Assembly (NCBI GenBank): GCA_026120185.1
Contig: JANUWF010001479.1
Location: 1,426,001 to 1,490,000, forward strand
DNA: 64,000 nt
Source of the DNA: Voacanga thouarsii
Taxonomy: Eukaryota > Streptophyta > Magnoliopsida > Gentianales > Apocynaceae
Direction: 5' to 3'
This document shows, piece by piece, positions 37,047 through 48,391 of the stretch. The translations under genes and the position numbers were made by a program. How positions within the stretch are numbered: the stretch's first letter is position 1; every line of letters starts with the position of its first letter. The notes under the pieces were generated by a model. It made no database searches, was not told the origin of the DNA, and saw nothing but the letters and a program-made list of their open reading frames with translations.

Positions 37047-37090
<44 letters not shown>
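36942..37090. repeat. Perfect 31-bp palindrome flanked by TA tracts
   Basis: 36984-37014 and 37020-37050 are exact reverse complements with a 5-nt loop (GATCA). (TA)n tracts lie on both outer sides (about 36950-36982 and 37051-37089) and extend the pairing potential. It lies between the accessory ORF and the 3' LTR of the copia element. Confidence 0.95.
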
Positions 37091-37092
<2 letters not shown>

Positions 37093-37779
37093 AATAAGCA
37101 TAGCTTAACCTATCTCCATATCTTTACGATTATTCCAAAAGGGAATAATGAATCAATAAATTTTATAAAGGAGATATTGTAGGCAAGTTAAACAATGAGA
37201 TGCTCCCCCTTAATGTTTGCATATTTCAAAATGAGAGGAAAAACTAAAATCAATTTTGTACGTCCAAAACGAATGGCCAAAACATTTTTGAAGGTATGTA
37301 TACAACCTTATGGATACGAATTTTTGGATATCCAAAGTGTGTGTCCAAAACAGTATAAAACAAGATCAAGAAAATATGTGTCCAAAGCTCCCCCTGACAT
37401 AATGCACGAAATAATGAAATTTTTAGAATCTCAAGGAGTTTTAAACATAAGAAAACATTCTTTCTAATCGAGAAAATTGTCACAGGATCATATCACATCT
37501 TATCTAATCTCAAAGATACCTCAAATATGAAGAAAGTACTTTAGATAAAAAATCATGATATCAAACTGAAGTTTTAATTTTGGATAACAACAATTGAAAT
37601 CAAATATTATTAGCATAAAGTTTCACTCATGTAAGTTTGCAAAAATGTATGCAAAAATTTAGCCAAAGATTATCTCACTATTCCAAAAGCAGTTTTCAGT
37701 AAGTTAAGCAAACATTTCCAGGCAGTAAGCTATTTATTTCAGTAACTAACCCAAAATTTTTCAAACTATATCAATATCA

Positions 37780-38060
37780 GTTCAAGCAGAAACTTTTCAG
37801 TCATTCATATCAGTTCTTATCTTCCTAGTTATTCATATCAGTATCAGTCTCATATCTTAACTAATATTAGTTCAAGTAGAAACTTCTCAGTCATTTATAT
37901 CAGTTCATATCTTCCTAGTTATTCAGATCAGTCTCATATCTTCACCAATATCAGTTCAAGTAGATCCATTCAGATCAGTATCAGTCTCATATCTTCCTAG
38001 TTATTCAGATTAGTATCAGTCTCATATTTTAACCAATATCAATTCAAGTAGATCCATTTA
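37780..38060 (-). repeat. Degenerate tandem repeats in copia 3' region
   Basis: Repeated phrases (CATATCTTCCTAGTTATTCA, ATCAGTATCAGTCTCATATC, AATATCAGTTCAAGTAGA) in overlapping order give about four imperfect units of roughly 60-130 bp. Noncoding region downstream of the accessory ORF. Confidence 0.75.
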
Positions 38061-38261
38061 GCCTAATATCTTCTCCCCCTTTGTCATCAATCAAAAAGAG
38101 TAATAATAGAAAGGAAGCAGAAATAGAATATAGATAGATAGGAAACAGTCAAAATTTAAGCAATATGCAGAATGTAAGCAGTTATCTTTGTGCATAATTA
38201 AAGACAGGAAAGTGAATTGTTCTACTGCAAAAAGTGAATTGTTCATGATATCAACTGAAGA

Positions 38262-39830
38262 TCATCTTGCCAAACTGCTCTTCTTAGGAAATGTTAATTG
38301 TTTCAATTTTTGATCCGGCACCCTTTTTTGAGTGTTGATCAGCAATCTTGTTGGATTTTTTTTCACCACAACATGCTTTTGTCTCTTTCCAGATGAGATA
38401 TGTGATTTATAGGATGCAGAAGGTGCTACAATTTCCTTAATCGGAGATTTTTTCTTAGTTTGCTCAGTAGCATACTCTTCCTCCATGGTAGGCAGTTTAG
38501 TTTCTTTTTCAATGACTGGTTCTTCTCTTGTTTCTTTTTCTTGAGCAGACATTGTAGAAGTAGACACTGGTGCATCTATTTTTGCAGTCTTTTCTACTCC
38601 TGTCAATCTATTTCTAAGACTTTGAAGCTCAGAACTGAGATTATCCAATTTCACAGCCAGTAAGTTGATAGCATCCAATATACTCACAGATAATCCTTTA
38701 TCCTTTTCTTTTCCCTTAGCAGAGGATTCTGCCTGAGGATCATCTTCAAGCTTTTTTTTTGTTCCAACAACAGGAACAGACTTTTCTTCTGCTTTAGTTT
38801 TCATCAAATTCTCTCTTTCTTTATCCTTAGTATCTCTCAGCAGCTTCCATTCATTACCCATACTCACATAACCCATTCTCTCAAAGGAGTCAAAACTGTA
38901 AATATTCATTTTTGTCGGATCACAAGGAACTAAGTCAAAATCAACATTAAATTGACTGAACACTTTAGATAACAGATTTCCAAAAGATAAAGCTTTGCTA
39001 GATGTATTCTTTGATTGCAGCATTAATTTAGCAGCTAAAAACCCAAAGTTTATTTACCTTCCCTCTGCCAAAGCCAACATGATTACCATTTGCAAGATGC
39101 TTATGGAGGTCTTATGTCCGTAGCTTGGAACCACCATAGTGGAAACCATATGATGCAAAATCTTTCCAACTCCATTAAGCCATTTTGTACTTCTATGACC
39201 AGAGTTTCCAAATCTCTTTCCTCCAGTAAAGATTTCCTCAAATTTCTTCAAATAAAAAATGTCATTTCCCTCTGAAATTTTGTTCAACTTAAAATATTGA
39301 ATTCTAGCATCCCTCACATCATAGATCCTATTTAGCAAACGGTGATCAAACTCAATATCTTTTCCTTTAACTCTTGACACATACTATCAAATTATAAAAC
39401 CTCCCCCAGTTTCCTCAAGACGACATTTTCTTAAATTTGCATAAAATTTCCAAACAAGTGGAGTAAATAATTTCTCATCAATAGAAGGTAAACTACCCCA
39501 TCTAATGTGTTCAAACATATCCAATACATTTGAAAGATTTAGAAAGGCCGAAGGATTAGCACAATATCTAGAAATAACTGTTCTGTTCCTTGAAACCCAG
39601 TAATTGCAATCAGATTCACATTTAGAGTCTATGAAACGGAGTACCTGATTTCCAGAACTCACTTATTCCAGAGAAGACTTTGATAAGTCAAAGTGTGATG
39701 CCAAGAAGTCTGGTTCAAGGGAGACTTCTTTTCCTTTTGCTTTGATTAAACTTGAACCCTTCTTCTTCATCTTCAGAGATATTTTGCACACCTTCTTGGA
39801 TTTTGGTGCAGATGATTTCGTTTTCGCCAT
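38262..39830 (-). pseudogene. Accessory ORF downstream of pol in Sire-like element
   Basis: About 520 codons from the ATG at 39830 to the stop after 38262, with stops near 39663, 39384 and 39051. Visible features in order are a Lys/Ser-rich N-terminus (KSKK, KMKKKG), a middle region with RVKGKDIEFDHRLLNRIYDV and an IxFGFLAAKLML-like segment. Then comes an alpha-helical stretch with LxxKLDNLSSELQSLRNRL that looks like a coiled coil, and a Lys-rich C-terminus. There is no signal peptide or transmembrane segment, so it does not look like an envelope gene although it sits where Sire elements carry an env-like ORF. It most resembles plant transposon-associated proteins of unknown function. Confidence 0.6.
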
Positions 39831-40276
39831 TTGTAAGATTAGGGTTTTTTTTGGACTGGCGATTTTCTTTGACGAAGAAGAACACAAAGAGTTTTGGAGG
39901 ATGTCGATTACAAGGATTTGGAGAAAAATCAAAGTGCTTTGAATGTTTGGAGAAATGTAATATAAAGTGTATTGAAAAGATAAATTTATCACAGAAGTTT
40001 AGAGAAACGTGCAAACTAACTTTTTGAAATTCAAAATTTGTAATATGAAAAATATAGAGTATATATATGTAAAAAAAAAATGTTTTGAATTTTGACCCAA
40101 CCCAAAATAATCATCCAAACAAGACTTTTTCAGAAATGCATTTTAGATACGGGATTTGGACTTAAATACTGCATCCAAACAGTTGTTGGTGTATTTTGGA
40201 TACAAACACTACGTCCAAAAATTTTTTCTGCACTAATCCTACAAAATAAAGAAGATTTATGCCAAAAGGTTAGTTA

Positions 40277-41780
40277 TCAGATTTTTGTAATTCCCAAACC
40301 TCTTCTCAGATTGTTGAATCTTTCTTCAGCTAGAAGTTTAGTGAAGATAACTGTAAGTTGTTCATCAGTTGAAATATATTCAACACACACATTGCCTTTG
40401 AACACATGATCTCGGATAAAATGATGCATAACTTCTATATATTTTGTCCTAGAATGTTGAACAGGATTTTTTGTTAGATTGATAGCACTTGTATTGTCAC
40501 ATAATATAGGTACGCAATTAAAGTTAAGGTCAAAATCTAACAATGTATTCTTCATCCACAAAATTTCAGCACAACAATTGCTGGCTGCGATGTATTCAGC
40601 CTCAGTAATGGATAAGGATACACAAGCCTGCTTTTTACTGTGCTATGACACGAGAGAGTGTCCAAGAAATTGATAATGGCCACTAGTAATTTTCTTTCAA
40701 CTTTACAACCTACATAATATGCATCAGTGTATCCTATAAGATCAAATGTGTTAGTGTGTGGATACCATAAGCCATAATCATATGTGTCAATTAGATATCG
40801 AAATATGCGTTTTACTGCACATAGATGTGATTCCTTTGGACAAGATTGAAAACGAGCACAATGACATGCTGAAAACATAATATCTAGTCGGCTAGCAGTA
40901 AGATAGAGTAGGCTTCCAATCATACCTCTATACTTATGCTCATCTACTTTCTTACCCTTTTCATCTTGATCAAGTTTTATAGGAGTACTCATAGGTGTGC
41001 AGATTTTTTTTGCTTCATTCATTCCAAACCTTTTGAGCAACTCCTTTGCATATTTAGCTTAATTTATGAAGATTCCATCATTGGTTTGCTTAATTTACAG
41101 TAAGAAGAAAAAGCTTAGTTCTCCCATCATACTCATTTCGAATTCTTACTGCATTGTCTTAGCAAACATCTTGCACAAAGAGTCATTAGTAGCACCAAAA
41201 ATGATCTTATCAATATAGATTTGAAAAATTAGAAGATCACCAGAATTATCAGATTTGATGAACAAGGTGGTATCGATCAAGCCTCTTGAAAAACCTTTTG
41301 AAATCAAGAAACCACTAAGCCTCTCATACCAAGCTCTTAGAGCTTGCTTTAATCCATAAAGAGCTTTAGAAAGTTTGAAAACGTGATTTGGAAAGTGCTC
41401 ATGAATAAAACCAGGAGGTTATTCAACATATACTTCCTCCTCAATAAAACCATTTAGGAATACACTCTTAACATTCATTTGATAAAGCATGAAATTTTTG
41501 AAGGATGCAAAAACAAGAAGTATTCTTATGAATTCTAGTCTAGCAACAGGAGCGAATGTCTCATCATAATTAATACCTTCTTCTTGATTAAATCCTTAGG
41601 AGACTAATCTAGCTTTATTTCTAATCACAACTCCATTTTCATCAAATTTATTTCAAAATACCCATTTGGTACTAATAACAGGACGATCAAGAGATCTAGG
41701 GACAAGTTTCGAAACTTGATTTCTTTCAAATTAGTTTAATTTTTCTTACATAGCAATAATCCAAAATTCATCATGCAATG
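40277..41780 (-). pseudogene. pol: Copia RT and RNase H (Sire-like), broken
   Basis: RT segments run from about 41700 downward. The catalytic box at 41206-41217 reads YIDK instead of YVDD. Following is EFEMSMMGEL, then the open stretch 41040-40552 with KRFGMNEAKK and YRGMIGSLLYLTASR, the RNase H beginning (LIGYTDAYY) and the end (RTKYIEVMHHFIRDH, 40561-40277). Stops and frameshifts occur near 41040-41100 and 40690. It copies element RNA in virus-like particles in the family; this copy lacks a catalytic Asp. Confidence 0.85.
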
Positions 41781-42074
41781 CTATATCAATATAGTTAGGT
41801 TCTATATTTGAGAGAAGAGCAAAGTTGTCAATGAAATACCGTCTAGTTTTAACTCCACAGTTTGGATTACCAATGATTTGTTCTTTGGGATGACCTGTTT
41901 TGTATTTCCAATCTTTTGATAATTGTTGATTTGTAGAATCTTCAGTTTGTTCTTTTCCTTATTTAGCTTGTAGCTCTTCAATTTCTTCTTCTTTTGCATA
42001 AGTATCTAGCGGTAGAGCTTTGAGTTGATCTAATTTGACTTCCTTTGAACTGCCTACATCATCATCATCTCTCT

Positions 42075-43156
42075 TTAAAGCACAAATGTTAAATTCATCA
42101 AACACAATATGAACGGATTCTTCCACACAAAGAGTTCTTTTGTTGTATACTCTATATGCCTTTTTGTTGGAAGAGTATTCAAGTAATATGGCCTCATCGG
42201 ACTTGCTGTCAAATTTTCCAAGATTGTCTTGGGTATTAAGGATAAAACATTTACAACAAACACTTTAAAATAAGAGATTGATGGAGTTTTATCAAACATA
42301 AGTTCAAAATGTGTTTTTCTCAAAAACGGTCTCAACATAACTTGGTTTGCTATATAACAAGCTGTATTAATAGCTTCAGCCCAAAAATATTTTGGAAGAG
42401 CATTTTCACAAAGCATTGACCTAGCCATTTCTTGCAAAGTGCGATTTTTCCTCTCAACAACACCATTTTCTTGAGGAGTTTTGGCTGCTGAAAAATTGTG
42501 AAAGACTCCATTTTCATCACAGAAATGTGTAAATTCATTGTTGCAAAATTTTTTACCATTATCACTTCTAATAGAAATCAATTTGCATCTAATAGAGTTT
42601 TAGACGCATCAATTTCGAAAATTTAGAAAAGGCTTCATCCTTTTGACCAAGAAAAAAAAGTCCAAATGAATCTAGAGAAATCATCAACTAGTATATATGC
42701 ATACTTCGTACCTCCAAGACTAACAGTCCTCATTGGTCCAAACAAATCCATATGAATTAATTCGAGAGGTTTTGAGGTTGAAATCATTTTCTTGGGTTTA
42801 AAGGAGGTTTTGATTTGTTTTCCAAATTGGCATGCATCACAAATTTTATTTTTATCAAACTTCATTTTGGACAATCCCCTAACAAACTCTTTTGAAGACA
42901 GTTTATTTAGTAAATCAAAAGATACATGACCTAATCTTTTATGCCAAAGATAACCATCATTGTCATGTATGGATAGGCATCTAATACTATTAGCTATAAG
43001 GTCATTTAGATAAAATACATATACATTTCCAATATGTTTGGCAGTAAAGATTGTTTCAAGATTTGAGCTATCCATTATAGAACAAGAATCCTTTTCAAAG
43101 ATGACTTTGTAGCCATTATCACATAGTTGACTAATGCTAAGCAAGTTATATTTCAA
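42075..43156 (-). pseudogene. pol: Copia integrase (Sire-like), broken
   Basis: GAG-pre-integrase His/Cys region (LWHKRLGHVSF ... CDACQFGK, 43156-42780), then the core with MDLFGPM (first Asp), IRSDNGKKFCN (second Asp) and GVVERKNRTLQEM (Glu), so the DDE triad is readable. A frame break lies at about 42590-42640. The C-terminal part degrades after 42300. Confidence 0.85.
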
Positions 43157-43189
43157 ATTATCAATAAGTAATACTTATTTTATAATGGT

Positions 43190-43345
43190 TTAGGAACCTT
43201 TACCAATATTACCAATGCTAAGAATCTTGCCTTTCTTCTTATCTCCAAATGTAACGACTCCTTCATTTGTGGTCTGTATATCCTCTAACAAAACTGTGCA
43301 ACTGATGTCCAAGAACCACTTGGTGAAGCTCGAAGAATGTGCCTA
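43190..43345 (-). pseudogene. Copia protease remnant
   Basis: A short region reads WFLDISCTV where a D-S/T-G active site is expected, followed by VTFGDKKKGKILSIGNIG, a usual sequence after the protease site. A stretch between is missing, so the active site is gone. Confidence 0.6.
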
Positions 43346-43547
43346 TGCGTAAGCAGGAGGAATTATTTTTGGTACCCACACTTTCTTGGGTCCATGAAGG
43401 TTAGTAACATTTTTTTTTTATTTTCCAGAATATTATTCCACCGGATTCCACTTTTCTTTTAATAAGACATCTCGATACTATATGTCCGAATTTTTTACAA
43501 TAAGTGCAAGCTTTATGTGTTAGGTAACATAAGGCAGATTTAACAAA

Positions 43548-45172
43548 TTAAGGCTTGTTAATTTTGTCCTTATTCTCATGTCTATATCCTAAGCCATTTC
43601 GATTTTTAGCATTAACAAATCTAGGTTTGTGAATTTTGTCCTTATTCTCATGTCTATATCCTAAGCCATTTCGATTTCCGACTTGATGTTGAGTTCCGAG
43701 TAATTTTTCCAGATTGCTTTTACCATTTGTGAATTTTTCAATACAAGTGGGAAGATCATTGACTCTATTTTTCATGTCATCAAAAGTGCTAACCATAATT
43801 TTAAGAGTTTGAATTCTATCACACAAATTTTTATTTTCTAGAGATGCATATTGTAAAGTAGTCATGATCACATCCTTTTCAATAATAGCACTCACATGTG
43901 ACTCAAGTGATATTTTGTTATCATTTAACAACATTTCATTCTCTTCCATCAAATAGTTAATCTTCAACGTCATTTCTTTATTTTTTCTAGACAGGTTTTT
44001 TAGTTCATGAAACATATCAATTAATTGCTCATTCGGATCATCATACTTTTCAGTTATAGATATACGCGAATTAGACATGAAATTAGATGTAGAAGAGTTT
44101 ACCTCATTTTTCATGGCCATGAAGCATATGTTAGCAGTTTCGTCCTCAGAATCTTCATCTTCAAACTCAGCCCCATTTAAGTCCCAAGTTCCCATCAATC
44201 CTTTACCTTTTTTTGCCTTCAAGTCTTTCTTCTTTCTAGGCATTCTTCCTTCCTTATCTTTTACAATTGGACAATCAGCAATAAAGTGTTCAGTGCTTTT
44301 ACATTCATAATATTGAGGTTTGAATGCTGGAGTTTGTCCTTTCTTTCTTACGAACTTCTTTTCTCTTTTGCAGTTCCCTTTGTTGAACATTCTTCTAAAT
44401 TTTTTTTGCTATCATAGCTAAATTTTCATTGCCTATTTTAGTATCCTCACTACTGTCATATTAGACTTGTTTCTTCATCTTCTTTTTCAACTTTCAATGC
44501 TATTCCTTTTTTGCCTCTATCATGATCATCAGGTTCTTGAAACCTTTTGAGTTTCATCTCATGTGTTAAAAGAGATCCGATTAGCTCTTCGGTTGGTAAG
44601 GATTTTAAATCTTTGAATTCTTCTACAGCAAGAGCTTTAGGCTGTCAGTTTTTAGGTAAGGCATCCAAAATTTTTTGATTTTGTTCCCCACGGGAATAAA
44701 CCTTCTATAGGCTTTGAGACCATTTGTGATATTAGTGAATCTCGTGAACATATCAGTAATGCTTTCATTCGGCTTCATTGTGAATAATTCATAATCATGA
44801 ATTAGAAGCCTCAATTTTGATTCTTTAACTTAGTTTGTCCCATTCATGGGTGACTTCAAGTAATTTTCACATTTCATAGGCTAAATCACAACCACTAACT
44901 CGGTTGTATTCAATCGCATCTAGTGCACAACATAAAATGTTTATAGACTGAAAATTTAAAGTCATCTTAGAATTGTCTTCAACACTAAATGCATCATTCT
45001 GTTTAGGTAATTTTATGCCATCAACAACTTTTGACGGAATGAAAGGACCTTTCTCTATCAAATTCCATAACTTAAATTTGATAGAATACACATAAATTTT
45101 CATTCTATTTTTCCAGAATGTGTAGTTGTTTCCATTGAATAAGGGAGGTCGATTTGTTGAAGCCTTCAACAT
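43548..45172 (-). pseudogene. gag: Copia gag (Sire-like), broken
   Basis: Starts at 45172 with a PPLFNGNNYTFWKNRM motif typical of copia Gag. It continues through 44814-44623 (NESITDMFTRFTNITNGL), 44390 (basic region) and a knuckle with the first Cys replaced by Tyr (about 44270-44310), then a long acidic and coiled region. A 72-bp tandem duplication (43566-43637 and 43638-43709) repeats a GLGYRHENKDK segment near the end. Confidence 0.8.
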
Positions 45173-45242
45173 ATGGAAGAGAGGATGAGCTTGCTATGAA
45201 GATCTTTTTTACAAAGTTGTTAAACCAAGAATATGTAGACCA

Positions 45243-45255
45243 AACTCTGATACCA
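45243..45255 (-). other. Copia primer-binding site
   Basis: Minus-strand TGGTATCAGAGTT directly after the 5' LTR, complementary to initiator tRNA-Met apart from the last bases. Confidence 0.85.
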
Positions 45256-45257
45256 AA

Positions 45258-46455
45258 TGAAAAACCATAGAGGGGGTGAATAAGGTTTTTGGCAAACTAA
45301 AAATTTTCAAATCGTATAATATACAGAATAATGATAATTATCAAGTCTCTTGGACCAACTTTATGGTGACAAAGAAGCTATCCAAGAACTCTTTGAGATA
45401 TATTTAGATTCAGACTAAAGTAAGAAATACAATGCAATCAATTACGTATGTAAAGAAATGAGACACAGAATGTATAGTGGTTCAATCTACCAAGATCTAC
45501 GTCCACTGCCTTAAGCTCACACTTAAGGATTTTCAACTAGATTTTATTTACTCAACTTAATGAAATCAAACTGTACCACATACAAGAGAAGACCACCACA
45601 CTTGGTTTTCCAAAACCTCTCAATCAAACAATCAAATCAATGTTCACCACAAATGGGTTTTACACCATAATCTTATACTCCAAAGGAGATTAAATATCAA
45701 CAGACTAGTAAAAGCTCACTTGTTTGAGCAGATGTTCATGAAGGTACAAAGCACAAACACTTTTACCTTTGACATAATATGAATTCACTTTGAAGCACTT
45801 GATAAAAGGAGATTTTTGTAAACTGTAGAGCAATAGTGTTTCTTAGAAGAATATCACAAAAATCTTGTGTCTAATCTTGTTTAGAGGCTTTTATAGAGCA
45901 AAAAAGTGAAGTACCAATGGTTATAAAACAACTATAATTTTTCTGTTAAATTTATTCGTGTTTTGGACTCAAGTTTCGGACGACAATGCATTTAAAAGGT
46001 AAGTCCCCAAAATGGCACTTTTTCAGGTAGAAACAATTCAACACTATTTACAGGGTTTTGGACGAATCTTTTGGATGCAGAAACATCTAAACTACTCAAT
46101 TCAAAATTCCGAGATTTTCAAAACTTTGAAATCTTTTTCTTTGTGTGCTTTAAAGTAAACATCAATTGAATCAAAATGTAAAGAGACATAGGAATTAATA
46201 AGAAATACCTTAATAATACTTCCTAATCTAAAGTTCTTCTAAAAGGACTCCTTGGTATACAAACTTATAAACTTTGAACTTCATTTGATCTCACATATTT
46301 GAATCCGTTGCTCAAGAATTGCTTAACAATCAGATTTAAATGCCTTAGAAGAATTGAGGTCAACCATGTCCTAACATACATAGATTACACAAATTAGTTT
46401 ACATCAATATTTGTCATAAGTTAAAATATAGGAGAAAGCCCTTAGGGCTAACAAA
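45258..46455 (-). repeat. Copia Sire-like 5' LTR, intact
   Basis: 1,198 bp, plus-strand ends TGAAAAACC and GGGCTAACA, flanked on the right by the target duplication AATTT. Reference copy for the split 3' LTR. Confidence 0.9.
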
Positions 46456-47039
46456 TTTAAAGTTACAAAATTTTCTTTGTTGCTTATCTATTCTGGATGC
46501 AGTGCTATAGTAATGGTTCCAAATTTTCTAGAAGTGATTAGGGTTTGAATTTCATGTTTGGCTACCTATATTATGTTCTTTACATGTTACGGTATCTTTC
46601 TACAAAATTTGAGTCCAAACCAATGTATTTTCATTGGTATTTTACTCTTACAAAATAGACTAAGTTTGCTGAAATTTGGAAACAATTTATACATTTTAAG
46701 AAAACTTCCTAATATTAAATTTTATATTCTTTCTATGATCAAGAGCATCTTATATTGATACTTAGGGATGTAATAAAGACCTAAATACTGATTTATTTGA
46801 TGTGAATACTTGCTATACATGAATGTTATTTGAAAAATCCAATATATTATAAACTAGGTGTACTATGTAAAATATGTTTTTCTAATATAATTAGGATTAG
46901 GTTGTGATTTTCCATTTTGTGACTTTTTCTTAGACTTGGAAGGTTTCCAAGGGCAAAGACCTATCTATTATGGTTGAAAAACTTGTTTATTGCTTAATCA
47001 AGATAAATTCCTATGCATCCATGAACTATTGCATATGTC

Positions 47040-47245
47040 TATTTTTGGAAACTTTTCTTAAACTTAACGTTTTTCAAATTTAGAAACTTTTTATAAACAA
47101 AATCTTTTTCTTTTTTTAAAAAACCTTCTATATCTAGAAGTCTTTTCTTTTAGAAACTTTCTATAAATGGAACTTTTCATTTTTGAAAACTTTCTATATT
47201 TGGGACTTCCCTGTTTTGGAAACTTTCTAGAAATGGAAAATTTCT
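47040..47245 (+). repeat. Minisatellite-like repeats in L2
   Basis: About six degenerate units of 27-35 bp built on GGAAACTTTCTATAAATGG. Noncoding. Confidence 0.65.
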
Positions 47246-47751
47246 AAATTTATCCATTTGATATGGGAGCTAAAGTAAGTTATTCTAAGACTTGTTGTAT
47301 ACAAGCAAACGTATGTTTTCATGTTCATGCATACAAATTTATGAAAATCATAGCATGACTATTTTTGGTAAATGGTTCCTATTATTTAAGATAAATACTA
47401 TATATAAAATTATACTAGTTTGGAAATATGAGCAATGAAAGAAACTTGGTTTAGCTAATGTATTGAGCTAACTTGATTTGATTTGTTGTGGGAGTTTTGG
47501 GAATTGTAAGCATTGAGTACTTAATAAGAGCAAAACTTCTATACTAGTCATGGTTGGATTAAGGATGCCTTCTAATAAGTAGCCACCTCCGGGAAATAGA
47601 CTCCTCTTGGTCAAGGTGACAGTATAGGAGTGTGGAACCAGTTCTCAACTAGAGTTACGGTTCAAAAGGAAATGACGGTTAGACATAAGCCAACCTAATT
47701 AGGATTGAATGAGTATCCCACTTGGTAGTATGTGCACCTACACAATAGTTT

Positions 47752-47872
47752 GGGATTGCATGTAATTATGCCATTGGGTAGGAATTACCTTTGTGCCCTT
47801 ACACTACCGGTAGTTTAGGATTGCATGTAATTACACCTGTGAGTAGGAATTACCTCTGCACCCTTACACCAC
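47752..47872 (+). repeat. Tandem duplication of ~60 bp in L2
   Basis: The phrase GATTGCATGTAATTA ... GTAGGAATTACCT ... GCCCTTACAC occurs twice in succession with few differences. Confidence 0.8.
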
Positions 47873-48391
47873 TAATTTTTGATAATATAGATTATGGATG
47901 CTTTGTGAACACAGACAAAAGTTTTGGAAATTCTAGAACTGATACTCATTAAAATGCTTACTTTTGCTCAATACCCTTACATATAGCTATGCATGTAAAA
48001 AATGTTTTATCACTCCAAGCATGCACAATGAAAATGTTTGATTAGTCCAATGCACACACGAGACTTGCTGTGATTTCTTATCTCACATGTTTTTAAATTC
48101 ACGATTTTTAGGATATCCCGAGTTCTACTCAAGTTGGAAGTACTTAGTTTGACAAAGTGAGATTTGTCTCCTTTATGTTCTTAGAATACTAGACTCATAA
48201 ATTCTAAACATTTATTTTATTTTCTACGGATGGTGTATAAATTTTATTAAGACTTGTAATAATTTATGGCTTTTTTTCTCTTAAATTTTGGATTTATATT
48301 TCCTTTTCTTTTATAAAGACTTCTTGTCCAGTGGATTAGACAACATCCCCGACCCATTTAGGTTACATAGGTAGTTGAGGTATTACAACAT

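Larger units (their letters stand above)
29771..46455 (-). mobile_element. Sire/Maximus-like copia retrotransposon with nested insertions
   Basis: Complete minus-strand element with two LTRs (5' LTR 45258-46455; 3' LTR in three pieces between 29771 and 36910), a perfect 5-bp target duplication AATTT (29766-29770 and 46456-46460), PBS, gag, protease, integrase, RT, RNase H, an extra ORF after pol and a polypurine tract. Without nested DNA it is about 10.7 kb. The order integrase before RT makes it Ty1/copia. The extra downstream ORF, the AAAAAGGGGGAGAT tract and RNase H wording fit the Sire/Maximus lineage. All ORFs are broken, and the LTRs differ at roughly a dozen of the first 100 positions by eye, so the insertion is old. 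Confidence 0.85.
28007..48387 (+). mobile_element. Long LTR-like element (family L2), split by copia element
   Basis: Its own sequence is 28007-29770 plus 46461-48387, about 3.7 kb. It begins (T)GTAATACCC and ends GGTATTACA, with ACAT on both sides (28003-28006 and 48388-48391) inside the gypsy gag. Its last ~90 bp (CTTGTCCAGTGGA...GACAACATCCCCG) resemble the end of the L1 long LTR at 36430-36493, and both carry a related GTACTTAATAAG region. It is most likely a solo long LTR of a gypsy family. No coding capacity is recognised; frames at 28765-29021 and 46558-46758 lack motifs. Confidence 0.65.

Noticed and set aside
36997..37182. Plus-strand 61-codon frame with Ile-Tyr repeats
   Set aside because: Encoded by the palindrome and TA tract inside the copia element.
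38262..39830. Retroviral-type envelope gene
   Set aside because: No signal peptide, transmembrane segment or cleavage-site-like motif visible; only the position matches.
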